Below, piece by piece: positions 7,902 through 16,498 of a stretch of DNA of 42,127 nt. The position numbers and the translations under genes are program-made. The notes under the pieces are model-generated. The model worked only from the letters and a program-made list of their open reading frames with translations. It was not told the DNA's origin and searched no databases. The first letter of the stretch is position 1, and the number at the start of each line of letters is the position of its first letter. This stretch comes from Oscillatoriales cyanobacterium (GTDB taxonomy: Bacteria; Cyanobacteriota; Cyanobacteriia; CACIAM-69d), in NCBI GenBank assembly GCA_004292515.1, contig RDXB01000048.1:1-42127 (forward strand), in the 5' to 3' direction.

Positions 7902-9506
7902 CTAGATTCGATTGCGATCGGGCGTTGGCGACATCCTCCAAGCCACGATCGCCCCACCCACGGCCAGCGCCGTCGCCCAAGGCGTGAGCCAGTCGCCCCA
8001 GCGCACATACAGGGTTTGGGTTTGGCGACGGTAGATCTCGGTGGCGTGGATGGCGTAGGTGTTGGGGCGTGATCGCCAGAGGGTGCGCCCGTGGGGATCA
8101 ATGAAGGCGGAATAGCCGGTGTTGGCGGCGCGGGCCACCCACCGATCGGTTTCGATCGCCCGCATCACATCCTGGGCATGGTGTTGGGCAAACATCGTCG
8201 GGCGGTAGTGGGCGTTGTTGGCCGCCGAGAGAATGAACTGCCCGCCGGTCGCCGCCTGCGATCGGGCCAGTTCGGCATTGGCGGAGTCGTAGCAAATCAG
8301 GGCGATCGCCGGGCCAAAGGGGGTGGTGAGTTGTTGATCCCAGCGCCCCAGAGCTAGCTTGGCTTCCAAGGGCGACAGGCGATCGATCAAGCCGCCAATC
8401 CAGTTTTCAAAGGGGATGTATTCACCCAGGGGCACGAGCCGCACTTTGTCGTAGCGGCCCACGGCTTGCCCGGTGCGATCAAGAGCCAACAGGCTGTTGG
8501 TGATCCGATCGGGACGCTGGCGATCGGGCGCAAATCCACCAATCCAAGCAGGCACACCCCGTTCCACCACGGCGGCTACGAAGTCACTGCGGTTGCGGGC
8601 GGCGGCTTCGTCTGTCCAGACGATCGGCAAGGCTGTTTCGGGGATCAATACGCCATCAACTCCTGCGGCGGCCAGGGTTTCATAGCCGCGTCGGTAGCCC
8701 GTGAGGGCCAGTCGCCAGCCGTCCGAGCCAAATTTCAGTTCGTTGGGAATGTTGCCTTGGATCACGCCAATCGTCAGGGATGCGGAGGGGCGATCGGCTA
8801 GGGGTTGGGCAGCTAGCATTGCCCCGCCACTTTGCAAGAGGATGAGGGCGGCGATCGCTCCGATCCACCAGCGCCGATCTTGGGTCAGCCAACCCTCGGC
8901 CCCCAAACCATTAACCAAAACGATCGACCCGGTGACGGCAGCGGGCCCCGCCAACTGCCCTAGGTGCAAAATCCCTAAGTTATGGGGAGCTTGGGTCAGG
9001 CCTAAACCTGTCCAGGCCAGGGGCGATTGGTTCCACAGGGCTTCGGTCATGAGCCACAGGGCCAGACCGATCAGCAGTCGCAGGATCGGGCGTGATCGCA
9101 CCACAGGCCAACGCCCGATCGCCCCAAACACCCCCGCCCAGACCGCTGCTTGGGCCCCGGCCCAGCCGGCCGCCACCAGCCAACAAGTGAGGGTGATCGT
9201 CAGGCTCGCCGTCCAAGACACCCCCAACCAGGTCATGGGATGCATACCGGTTAACCAAAAAACGGTTAGCAGGTTGTAGCCCAAGCCCCAGAGCCAACCC
9301 CAGAGCCAGCGATCGCGATGCCGGGCCGATCGATCAACCGCCAGCCACCAAAGGGGGACGATCGCCACCCAAGCCAAGGGCCACCAACCGATCGGTTCTG
9401 GCGCAAGGCCCATCAGTGCCCCAGCCCCCAGGGCCAACACCGCCCGACTCCACCATCCTCGATTGCCCGAACCTACGGGCTGACCCAATGGCTTGGAACC
9501 CCCCAC
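7902..9506 (-). CDS. lnt: Apolipoprotein N-acyltransferase
   Basis: 534 residues. The first 235 residues contain six or more hydrophobic segments; a nitrilase-like periplasmic domain follows (about 244-500), then a last TM helix (about 505-525). The catalytic triad of Lnt is clear: E290 in I-P-E-T-A-L-P, K354 in Y-D-K-V-R-L-V-P-L-G-E-Y, and C405 in I-C-Y-D-S. It transfers an acyl chain from phospholipid to the N-terminal Cys of lipoproteins, such as the DUF192 lipoprotein nearby. It starts 3 bp after the stop of the PP2C gene on the same strand, so the two are likely translated from one transcript. Confidence 0.95.
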   Translation of the reverse strand: MGGSKPLGQPVGSGNRGWWSRAVLALGAGALMGLAPEPIGWWPLAWVAIVPLWWLAVDRSARHRDRWLWGWLWGLGYNLLTVFWLTGMHPMTWLGVSWTASLTITLTCWLVAAGWAGAQAAVWAGVFGAIGRWPVVRSRPILRLLIGLALWLMTEALWNQSPLAWTGLGLTQAPHNLGILHLGQLAGPAAVTGSIVLVNGLGAEGWLTQDRRWWIGAIAALILLQSGGAMLAAQPLADRPSASLTIGVIQGNIPNELKFGSDGWRLALTGYRRGYETLAAAGVDGVLIPETALPIVWTDEAAARNRSDFVAAVVERGVPAWIGGFAPDRQRPDRITNSLLALDRTGQAVGRYDKVRLVPLGEYIPFENWIGGLIDRLSPLEAKLALGRWDQQLTTPFGPAIALICYDSANAELARSQAATGGQFILSAANNAHYRPTMFAQHHAQDVMRAIETDRWVARAANTGYSAFIDPHGRTLWRSRPNTYAIHATEIYRRQTQTLYVRWGDWLTPWATALAVGGAIVAWRMSPTPDRNRI

Positions 9507-9509
9507 AAC

Positions 9510-10346
9510 CTAAGCCTCGCGGTGCATTAACAGCAAAGTGAGATCATCATCGGTGCGATCAGCGATCCGATCAGACTGCAAAAAGGTGGTCAGGCGATCG
9601 CCCATTGCGGCCAGGTCTTCGCTGACTGCTAGGAACTGAAACAAGGGACTAAAAAACGGTGTAAAGGGTTGGCGATCGGGTTCCTGAAGGGCCAACCGTT
9701 GCAACCCGTCGGAAAACAGGGCTAAATCTACCCAGTCGCCTGCCCAGAGCTGAATTTGGGGCGATCGAGCTGTGCCCGGTTCCACCAAAAAGCGGGTTTC
9801 GTTGGCAAACTCGCCCTGCTCCGGCTGGCTGAGGGTGGTGAAGCTGCCCGTGCGATCGCGCACCACCACGGCCCCATCACCAATTTGGGCGATCGCCACC
9901 CCCGTCGGCAACGCGATCGCCACAATCAACGTGCAGGCCAACTCGCGCGGGGTCTGTTGGCGATCGCGCGCTTTCCGTTCAACGGCCCACTTCGCCGATC
10001 GCACCGCCACCCGCAGCAACGGAACCCAATTGGCTGGTGTTTGGGGCGATCGCCGTTGATGGAGGCGTTGCAAAGTATCCAGGCTGTGATCCACCGCCAG
10101 TTGGGCCCCCACGGCCGAGTCCAGCGCGGAACCGGCTCCATCGGCCACCACGGCGATCGCCCAGCCAGGGCCAGCCCGCCAGCCGCTCGCATCTTGGCAA
10201 GGTTCCCCAGCACGGCGATGACGACTGCCCGCCACCGACAGGGCGATCGCCTTGATGCCTTCAGGAACAAGGGGGACAACCAAGCTGTTGCGATCGGCTG
10301 AAGTCAATACTGAATCCTGATTGGCTTGATGATCTTGAAACACCAC
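9510..10346 (-). CDS. PP2C-family protein phosphatase
   Basis: 278 residues with the metal-binding motifs of PP2C phosphatases: E48-P-C-Q-D52-A, V67-A-D69-G70-A-G, A-Q-I-G-D-G (about 155-160), L-F-S-D-G-L (about 210-215) and R-T-D-D-D-L-T-L near the C-terminus. It is closest to the stand-alone bacterial PP2C_2 type, which removes phosphate from Ser/Thr. There is no membrane segment. Its substrates may include targets of the two TPR kinases encoded at 36.6-40.8 kb, but this is only inference. It is the upstream gene of lnt. Confidence 0.88.
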   Translation of the reverse strand: MVFQDHQANQDSVLTSADRNSLVVPLVPEGIKAIALSVAGSRHRRAGEPCQDASGWRAGPGWAIAVVADGAGSALDSAVGAQLAVDHSLDTLQRLHQRRSPQTPANWVPLLRVAVRSAKWAVERKARDRQQTPRELACTLIVAIALPTGVAIAQIGDGAVVVRDRTGSFTTLSQPEQGEFANETRFLVEPGTARSPQIQLWAGDWVDLALFSDGLQRLALQEPDRQPFTPFFSPLFQFLAVSEDLAAMGDRLTTFLQSDRIADRTDDDLTLLLMHREA

Positions 10347-10386
10347 AGAGACTGACCAGCCCTAGTATCACAGCTGCCTTAATTTA

Positions 10387-10508
10387 CTGGTTCAGAGTCA
10401 CGAAGTCAGTCGTAATAACAAGGGGCTTAAGCCCCTTGCTGCCTAACGATCTGGAGATGGCAATAGTCATTTGACTTGACCTATCAAAATAAGCTTGCTG
10501 TGCTACGA
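10387..10508. mobile_element. Family C palindrome-bearing repeat, copy 1
   Basis: A segment of about 122 bp containing CAAGGGGCTTAAGCCCCTTG at 10419-10438. It matches, in inverted orientation, the segment at 40805-40926, including GTCAGTCGT before the palindrome, CTGCCTAACGAT after it, and GACCTATC and GCTTGC toward the end. It codes for nothing. Its right end overlaps the stop codon of the kinase remnant. The end points are approximate because I see no clear terminal inverted repeats. Confidence 0.65.
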
Positions 10509-10867
10509 GTCTGTTAGGGGCAAGGCAACCGAAAACGTAGTGCCCTCGCCCTCGATGGATTCTACCGTCAGGCGACCACCATGCCGCTCCTCAATGATCT
10601 GACGGGACAGAGTTAAGCCCAAGCCCGTTCCCTTGCCCACGGGTTTGGTGGTAAATAGGTGCTCAAAAATTTTGCTTCGTAATGGAGCCGCCATGCCGCG
10701 GCCGTTGTCTTGGAAGCGCACGATCGCCCACTGGCGATCGGCAGACAGTTTGCTGGTGACGGTTTGCTGGTGACGGTAATGCGTTGGGGATCTTTTTTGC
10801 AGGCTTCAAGGGTTGATAATTGGCTGGCTTCATCGAACTCATTGATCGCATTCGCCAAAATATTCAT
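10503..10867 (-). pseudogene. Histidine kinase ATPase-domain remnant, frameshifted
   Basis: Only the HATPase_c part of a sensor kinase remains. The N-box (M-N-I-L-A-N-A-I-N-E-F-D-E-A) is in one frame at 10867 downward; the G1 box (D-N-G-R-G-M) and G2 box (G-K-G-T-G-L-G-L) are in another. The shift falls in a 14-bp tandem duplication, GTTTGCTGGTGACG, at 10748-10761 and 10762-10775. Removing one copy restores one frame that reads through to D-N-G-R-G-M. Upstream of the N-box there is an in-frame stop three codons before the first Met, and no dimerization or sensor domain is seen, so the N-terminus is also lost. Confidence 0.88.
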
Positions 10868-11010
10868 TGCGATTTAACCATTTTATTGAGGCTAGCAAAA
10901 AGGCTTGAAAAGCAGTCGTGAGGTCTGAAAATTCTTTGTCCCCCGTGTGAACCTGGGTAACGATTATTGGGATGAGTTGGGGAGCAATGCTGGCTTTTTT
11001 AATAGCGTTG

Positions 11011-13392
11011 TTAGCGCGATCGCATCACAGATAGCAGGCTCGATCGATTGTCTGTCCAGAGTTGGTTAGGGGGTTGCGAATCAACAGCTTGCCAAGTGGA
11101 TGCGGATTTGATTGGGGAAGTTAGCCAAGCCAAATCGCGTTGATTACGCCCGATCGCCACCCAATGGGATGGGGTTTTGCCGATCACTCGTTCGGCCTCG
11201 GAAACGTTCACATCCCAGCGATGAATGGCCACCAGGTTTAAATCCTGGGCGGTCGCCCCGACCACCGGTAGTAAGTCCAAATAGCGATTGGTGATGTTTA
11301 TCAAAATCAAGCCATTGGGTTTCAGTTTTTGGGTGTAGAGGGCGATCGCTTCCCGGGTAATAAGATGCACAGGAATCGAATCGGAACTGAAGGCATCCAT
11401 AATCGCCAAATCGAGGGAGCGATCGGGTAACGTCTGCATTTTTAAGCGCCCATCGCCAATTTCGACAGCAACTTTGCCCTTGGCATTACTTAAAAAGTCA
11501 AAATACTGGGGGTTGGTGGCAATTTGTTTGACATCGGGATCGATTTCATAAAATGTCCACTGTTGATTGGGTTGAGCATAGGCAGCTAAGGTTCCGACTC
11601 CCAACCCCAACACGGCTACTCGATCGCGGGGAGTCTGATTAAATCCCTCAAAAAACTCGCCGATCGGGCCGGTTTCGGTGAAGTAGGTTAAGGGGCGATC
11701 GCGTCGTTGGGGCAATAAACTTTGCTGACCGTGTAATGTTGTGCCGTGGAGCAGGGAAATCACTTGGCGCGATCGATCTATCACCACCCGATTCACCCCA
11801 AAGAAACTGCGATCAGTCAACACCACTTCGCCCCGTAACCCCACCGAAAATTGCATCATCAAAATAATGGCAAAGGTTGCCGTGATGATTTTGGTTTTCC
11901 GCAGTTGCAGGGCATAGGCAATCGTCCCTAGCAAACTAAACGCCACCAAATAAGCCGCCCAATAATCCCCAAAGTGTTTCCCATTTACGCCGGCCAGTAG
12001 CACCCCCAGTCCTAGTCCGACCGCGATCCAACTCCATTTAGGCAACTGACCCAAGCCGATCGTCGCCGCTAGAGTCAAAATCAAAACTAGCGGGTATTCT
12101 TGAGTGTTGGGGAATAAGTAAGGCGCAATAATTGCATTAAAAAATCCACCCGCTGCTCCCCCGATTGCCAACCACCAATAAAACCGCGTCAGGTGTTCAA
12201 CGGTAGGTTTAATCAGCGCTAAGGTTTGGTGGCAAATAAACGCTGCTAAGGTAAATCCAACCCAGTGAAACGGCAGCATCACCCACAAATTTTGCGCCCC
12301 ATCTAGTCGTGACCAAAATACTAGGGGAGTTACCAAAACTGGCAATAGGGCAACCGCCCAAGGATAAATTTGACCAGCCCGCCGCCAATTGGAAAATGCG
12401 ACGATGTAAGTCAACAAATAGAGGCTGAGGGGAATGGCCCAAAAGAGGGGAACTGCCGCTAAATCAGTGGTGATATAGGTGGTCACTCCCAACGAAAGGC
12501 TAGCTGGCAAAAAGGCAAACAGCGCCCATTGCAAGCGATCGCGCCATGTGGGCTGCTCGATCGCCACCGACCAGTGAGGGGCGATGGATGCATGGGTGTC
12601 GGCATTGTCGGCATTGTCTACATCATTGGTGAACGGTGATGACTCTCCTATTTGTTCTATTCCTATTTGTTTTGTTGATGATGCGCTCGGCAAATCTCCA
12701 GTTATTTCGCTCGGTTTTTCGCCAGAAAATTCCTCTCCTGATTGCGATAAATTTGATTGAACAACTGGCTGATCAGCCGTGGAAATATAGCTGCGATCGC
12801 GCCAAACAATTGCGGCGCAAGCCACAATCATGATCGCTTCTAAAACATAGGCTATTAGCCAAGCTTGTCGCTGACCCAACAGTGAAAAAGCCGGTTCGAT
12901 CGCGCTGGGATAGCTCAAGACTCCCAACAAACTGCCAGCATTACTAGCGGCATATAAAACATAGGGATTTTGACTAAAACTCAGGCGCGTTTGAGATACC
13001 CAACGCTGCAAGAGGGGAGCCGTGGCCGACAGCACACAAAAGGGGATCAAAATCGTCGATCCCAACACCAATAGCAGCGTTGCGATCGGGCGATCGCTAC
13101 CCATTGGCAGTTGGGCTAGGAGCTGGGGAAAACGGGCCAGGGCGATCGCACAGCCTGCCCCGATCGCTGCCAAATGAATCAGGAGTTGCTGCCGGAGTTT
13201 GGGGCGATCGCCCAACCATGCAGCGTAGGCATAGCCGATCAGCAACGCCACCTGAAAAAACGACTGACAAACATTCCAAACGGCCGGTGTTCCCCCCAAA
13301 AAGGGCAACAAGCTTTTGGCGATAATAAATTGCACCCAAAATAATAAAAAAGCGCTACCAAATAGTGCGCTCAAGAAAAAATATTTCTTCAT
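11011..13392 (-). CDS. Fused multi-TM / spermidine-synthase-like methyltransferase-fold protein
   Basis: 793 residues. The first roughly 500 contain about 12-14 hydrophobic segments, interrupted by a polar, Ser/Asp-rich loop (about 205-270). The C-terminal roughly 230 residues have a spermidine-synthase-type Rossmann fold: V-L-G-L-G-V-G-T-L-A, then Y-E-I-D-P, I-G-D-G-R and M-D-A-F-S-S-D-S. This matches the fused MFS/spermidine synthase family common in bacteria. Its substrate is not known, and true polyamine synthase activity should not be assumed. The ATG abuts a repeat element that fills the gap to the upstream gene. Confidence 0.85.
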   Translation of the reverse strand: MKKYFFLSALFGSAFLLFWVQFIIAKSLLPFLGGTPAVWNVCQSFFQVALLIGYAYAAWLGDRPKLRQQLLIHLAAIGAGCAIALARFPQLLAQLPMGSDRPIATLLLVLGSTILIPFCVLSATAPLLQRWVSQTRLSFSQNPYVLYAASNAGSLLGVLSYPSAIEPAFSLLGQRQAWLIAYVLEAIMIVACAAIVWRDRSYISTADQPVVQSNLSQSGEEFSGEKPSEITGDLPSASSTKQIGIEQIGESSPFTNDVDNADNADTHASIAPHWSVAIEQPTWRDRLQWALFAFLPASLSLGVTTYITTDLAAVPLFWAIPLSLYLLTYIVAFSNWRRAGQIYPWAVALLPVLVTPLVFWSRLDGAQNLWVMLPFHWVGFTLAAFICHQTLALIKPTVEHLTRFYWWLAIGGAAGGFFNAIIAPYLFPNTQEYPLVLILTLAATIGLGQLPKWSWIAVGLGLGVLLAGVNGKHFGDYWAAYLVAFSLLGTIAYALQLRKTKIITATFAIILMMQFSVGLRGEVVLTDRSFFGVNRVVIDRSRQVISLLHGTTLHGQQSLLPQRRDRPLTYFTETGPIGEFFEGFNQTPRDRVAVLGLGVGTLAAYAQPNQQWTFYEIDPDVKQIATNPQYFDFLSNAKGKVAVEIGDGRLKMQTLPDRSLDLAIMDAFSSDSIPVHLITREAIALYTQKLKPNGLILINITNRYLDLLPVVGATAQDLNLVAIHRWDVNVSEAERVIGKTPSHWVAIGRNQRDLAWLTSPIKSASTWQAVDSQPPNQLWTDNRSSLLSVMRSR

Positions 13393-13393
13393 A

Positions 13394-13536
13394 GGTGATT
13401 CAATCTTTTTTGGATCATCGTTTTTGGGGCTGAAATGCCCAATCTTTCATACCCTAGCCCTGGTAGACAAGGGGCTTAAGCCCCTTGCCCCTCACGATCT
13501 CGTAGCGGCAACATCAGGAGTTCAAGCGATAGACCC
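13394..13536. mobile_element. Family B element (TA-flanked), copy 1
   Basis: 143 bp bounded by TA on both sides (13392-13393 and 13537-13538). The right end, CAAGCGATAGACCC, is the inverse of the family terminus GGG(C/T)CTATCG; the left end is worn (GGTGATTCAATC). It holds the palindrome CAAGGGGCTTAAGCCCCTTG at 13468-13487. The interior matches the copy at 33293-33435 (GGGGCTGAAATGCCCAAT against GGGGCTGGAACGACCAAT). It contains no gene. It fits tightly between the stop of the ArsA-like gene and the start of the spermidine-synthase-like gene. Confidence 0.75.
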
Positions 13537-14726
13537 TAGACCTTTGCCGGTTCTGAGAAACGGATTTTGAGGTAATCATCCTCCATCTTGGCTCCCGTGG
13601 GTTGCAGAGCAGCCAAGGCCTGTGGCAACACCAAGTTGCGGCGATGGTTGCCGATCCGCACATTCAGTTCATCGCCGGTTTTACTCAGCTCAATTTGGCT
13701 CTTGGGAATCCCCGGCAAGTACATCTCTAAGCTGTAGCTGTTCTCCACTTGGGTGACGCGCAGAGTGGTTTCTTTGTAGTACACCTGGGCGGGATCTTCA
13801 TTGTTCGGATAAAGGGTTTCTTTCAGGCGATCGAGGGCAGCCAGTCCACACAATTCCTCGGAAAACAACGGCACTTCCTTGACCGGTAGCGGGCGAAAAT
13901 TCTCATGAATTTCGTCTTTGTATTTTTGCTGATCAGCTTTCCAGCGATCGAAAAAGGGATCATTTACCTCAGCCGGAATCACCCGATTCGCCACCACCAT
14001 ATCTGTGGCCACGTTATACAAACTCAGGTAGGCATGGGCGCGCAAGGACTCTTTAATCACCATTTTTTCGGGATTAGTCACCAGGCGCACGGAGGTTTGG
14101 GCACTGTCCGTTAGTACCTTTTCCAGCGCTTCAATTTGCTCATAAAACTCATAGGGCGCGTCCATCACTTCCTTATCCGGCAGCGAGAACCCGACGATCG
14201 GGCGGAACAGCGGCTCCACCAACGGTCGCAACGCCACCGACATACTCTGCAAAGGCTTGTAGAACCGGCGCATATACCAGCCCCCCACTTCCGGCAAGCT
14301 CAACAGCCGCAACGCCGTGCCCGTGGGTGCGGAGTCGATGATCAGCACGTCATACTCGCCTTCGTCGTAGTGGCGCTTCATGCGCACGAGGGCAAAGATC
14401 TCATCCATTCCCGGCAGAATGGCCAGCTCTTCGGCCTGCACGCCGTCCAAACCGCGCGCCTGCAAGACTTGGGTGATGTAGCGTTTGACGGCTCCCCAGT
14501 TGCCTTCGAGTTCCGCCAGGGCATCCAGTTCGGCGGCCCACAGGTTGGGGCGCACGGCGCTCGGGTCGTGGCCCAGCTCCATATCGAGGCTGTCGGCTAG
14601 GGAGTGGGCGGGATCGGTGCTCAGGACGAGGGTTTTGTAACCCAGCTCGGCGCAGCGCAGGCCGGTCGCTGCGGCGACGGAAGTTTTACCGACTCCGCCT
14701 TTGCCGGTCATTAAAATTACGCGCAT
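13536..14726 (-). CDS. ArsA/Get3-family ATPase with HSP20-like C-terminal domain
   Basis: 396 residues. The deviant Walker A G8-K-G-G-V-G-K14-T is followed by the switch segment D-P-A-H-S-L-A-D-S and by [12 protein letters not shown], typical of ArsA/TRC40 ATPases. The last 80 residues form a short beta-rich domain like ArsA_HSP20, which is common in cyanobacterial homologues. The role is unsettled: the group includes arsenite-efflux ATPases and tail-anchored-protein targeting factors, and no ars genes lie nearby. The stop codon TAG is made of the TA flanking the downstream repeat element plus the element's last base. Confidence 0.9.
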   Translation of the reverse strand: MRVILMTGKGGVGKTSVAAATGLRCAELGYKTLVLSTDPAHSLADSLDMELGHDPSAVRPNLWAAELDALAELEGNWGAVKRYITQVLQARGLDGVQAEELAILPGMDEIFALVRMKRHYDEGEYDVLIIDSAPTGTALRLLSLPEVGGWYMRRFYKPLQSMSVALRPLVEPLFRPIVGFSLPDKEVMDAPYEFYEQIEALEKVLTDSAQTSVRLVTNPEKMVIKESLRAHAYLSLYNVATDMVVANRVIPAEVNDPFFDRWKADQQKYKDEIHENFRPLPVKEVPLFSEELCGLAALDRLKETLYPNNEDPAQVYYKETTLRVTQVENSYSLEMYLPGIPKSQIELSKTGDELNVRIGNHRRNLVLPQALAALQPTGAKMEDDYLKIRFSEPAKV

Positions 14727-15164
14727 GGTGGAAATGCCTTTGTTTCGGAGGAGACGATCGCCCGTTGCGACTCCATTATGGCGTTTTGGTCAAGGTTTTT
14801 GAAGATCCCAAGCGGCGGAATCTACCCAAACACAAGGGTTTGACGATCGCCCTGCGCCAAAATTTCAGTAACTTGGGATCAATTGCAGGGACTGGAGCTG
14901 GTCGTCGTTTCGCCCGAAACCCTGATACCAATTTCGATTGCCAATGCTACAAATGCCGACCTGTAATCCTTACTGGCTCTAGATCTTGCGTAGCGTTAAT
15001 TCACAAAATTGGTATGATTCAATCGTGGCGAGATCCTGGGGCAGCAAAGGGCTTAAGCCCCTTGTTACGACGATTGAGGCTCAGGAAATCGACGATTTCA
15101 GGCTCACTCCGGAAAATGATGACAATCCCTAAGTCCATCTAAATCCATCAATCACACCAGACCC
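14727..15164. other. Gene-free spacer with palindrome and inverted repeats
   Basis: 438 bp without a credible gene. It holds a variant palindrome, CAAAGGGCTTAAGCCCCTTG, at 15045-15064. The sequence after it (TTACGACGATTGA) matches family C elements, so this is probably a diverged or partial copy. A 10-bp inverted repeat, ATACCAATTT / AAATTGGTAT, lies at about 14928-14937 and 15006-15015. An open frame at 14765-15142 runs through these repeats and looks accidental. Confidence 0.6.
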
Positions 15165-15644
15165 TTGGCCTCTTCCATCACCCGATCGCCCCTGTCACCG
15201 CACGATCGCCGCCGTCAGATCATTAGTTTGTCGTTGGTGACGGCTCCGCTACTGGGGGCCTATTTTTTTGGAACCACGGGCCTGCGATCGCCCTTTGCCT
15301 GTCCGGTGCATTGGCTGACGGGCATTCCCTGTCCGGGGTGTGGCATGACCCGATCGTTTGTGGCGATCGCCCGGGGCCAACTCCCTGCCGCTGTGGACTA
15401 TCACCCGTTTGGGCCGGTGCTGTTTGGGGGCCTGGTGCTGTGGGCGGTGCAAGGGGCGCTCGCCTTACGCAGGGGCAATCGATGGCGGATCGCGGTGGCA
15501 CGGCCCTGGCGACGGCGACTCCAGCTCATGGCGATCGCGATCGTCCTCGGTTGGTATAGCGCCCGTCTGTATCTAATCTGGGCCAGTGGCGAGGCGGCAG
15601 TTGCTTTTGGGCGATCGCCATTAGGACAGTGGCTGAGTTTCTGA
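15165..15644 (+). CDS. DUF2752 small membrane protein
   Basis: Up to 159 residues. The DUF2752 signature C-P-V-H-W-L-T-G-I-P-C-P-G-C-G-M-T-R-S lies at about 46-64 and is followed by two or three hydrophobic segments. The function of the family is unknown. The paired cysteines suggest metal or redox chemistry at the membrane, which is inference. No ATG is available: the longest frame opens with TTG at 15165, and in-frame TTG or GTG codons about 60-75 bp further in are alternatives, so the start is uncertain. The stop is followed directly by a family A repeat element. Confidence 0.8.
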   Translation: MASSITRSPLSPHDRRRQIISLSLVTAPLLGAYFFGTTGLRSPFACPVHWLTGIPCPGCGMTRSFVAIARGQLPAAVDYHPFGPVLFGGLVLWAVQGALALRRGNRWRIAVARPWRRRLQLMAIAIVLGWYSARLYLIWASGEAAVAFGRSPLGQWLSF

Positions 15645-15787
15645 GAGGATGTCTGAAAAGTATCTTTCGGCCCGAACTAAGCACCAATAGTCGTAGCAGC
15701 AAGGGGCTTAAGCCCCTTGTTTCCGTCGATCAATGGAGCATGCAGAGAGCATGCAGAGTATCAACTTTGGCCTTTCAGGCATCCTCT
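15644..15787. mobile_element. Family A element, intact copy
   Basis: 144 bp with terminal inverted repeats: AGAGGATGTCTGAAAAG at the left and the near-inverse CCTTTCAGGCATCCTCT at the right. The palindrome CAAGGGGCTTAAGCCCCTTG is central, at 15700-15719. The same left arm (CGAACTAAGCACCAATAGTC) and right arm (GTCGATC.ATGG, AGTATCAA.CTTGG) recur at 33227-33503. It contains no open frame of note, so it is non-autonomous. The rest of the spacer to rpsU (15788-16056) shows no gene apart from the rpsU leader. Confidence 0.8.
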
Positions 15788-16056
15788 AAGGGTGCTGCAA
15801 ACGCTTGCTGGACAACCAACAGCGCTGATTGCAAGGGCTTGCCAACTGTCTGATGCTGATGACGACAGCGATCGCCCCCAAAATCACCCGCAAAAACGAT
15901 TCGATGCAATGGGGTGCGATTTGCTAGGATAGATGGCCGGCGATTTCCCCGGCGATCGCCCTCTGTGGGGATTGCCCCATGAGCCACAACCGAGCCATGC
16001 TTGCGTCTCAACCCCGCGAGCCAACACCACAACATCAACGAAAGGAGTAAAAACGC

Positions 16057-16236
16057 ATGACCCAAGTGGTTTTGGGTGAAAACGAAGGGATCGAATCCGC
16101 GCTACGCCGTTTTAAGCGCCAAGTCTCGAAAGCCGGAATCTTGGCTGACGTGAAATATCGCCGGTACTACGAAACCCCGATCGAAAAGCGCAAGCGCAAG
16201 GCCGCCGCAGCCCGCCGGAAGCGTCGTTATCGGTAG
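16057..16236 (+). CDS. rpsU: Ribosomal protein bS21
   Basis: 59 codons. The product begins [20 protein letters not shown] and ends in a run of Arg/Lys/Ala, the standard bS21 plan: a small 30S subunit protein near the anti-Shine-Dalgarno end of 16S rRNA. A strong ribosome-binding site AAAGGAG lies about 8 bp before the ATG. It appears to be monocistronic, with its own terminator downstream. The length is normal for cyanobacteria. Confidence 0.97.
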   Translation: MTQVVLGENEGIESALRRFKRQVSKAGILADVKYRRYYETPIEKRKRKAAAARRKRRYR

Positions 16237-16296
16237 AGTTTCTTGAGAGTTTCTGTAGGAAGCTTTTGTTGAAAATTGAAAAGGAATAACCGTGTT

Positions 16297-16341
16297 GAGC
16301 GGGGACGAGGGAGGTGAGCCTATGTCCCCGCTCTGTATTTT
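16297..16341 (+). terminator. Probable rpsU terminator
   Basis: A 10-bp perfect stem, GAGCGGGGAC (16297-16306) with GTCCCCGCTC (16324-16333), a 17-nt loop and then TGTATTTT. It lies 60 bp after the rpsU stop. Confidence 0.75.
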
Positions 16342-16354
16342 CAGGATTAATTTT

Positions 16355-16460
16355 TATAATTTTTATGCCCCAGCCACGGAGGGCAAGGGGCTTAAGCCCC
16401 TTGCCCTCCAACGATCTGCTAACGGTGGATCGGGGTTTAGGGTCTTTTGACGATCAGCCA
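16355..16460. mobile_element. Family B element, degraded copy
   Basis: This holds the palindrome CAAGGGGCTTAAGCCCCTTG at 16384-16403 and a right arm matching the copy at 26762-26895 (CTGCTAACGGTGGA.TC.GGGTTT and the end TTTGACGATCAGCC). The left arm is not recognisable and no TA pair can be assigned, so the copy is probably truncated. The limits are approximate. Confidence 0.6.
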
Positions 16461-16498
16461 TCAACCCCTTGCTTGAATTCAACGATTGCGAGTGACGG

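Noticed and set aside
11011-13392. Genuine spermidine synthase (speE)
   Set aside because: The multi-TM N-terminal half marks the fused MFS/spermidine-synthase-like group, for which polyamine synthesis is not established.
14765-15142. 125-codon open frame between the ArsA-like gene and DUF2752
   Set aside because: It reads through a palindromic repeat and inverted repeats, with no family resemblance or ribosome-binding site.
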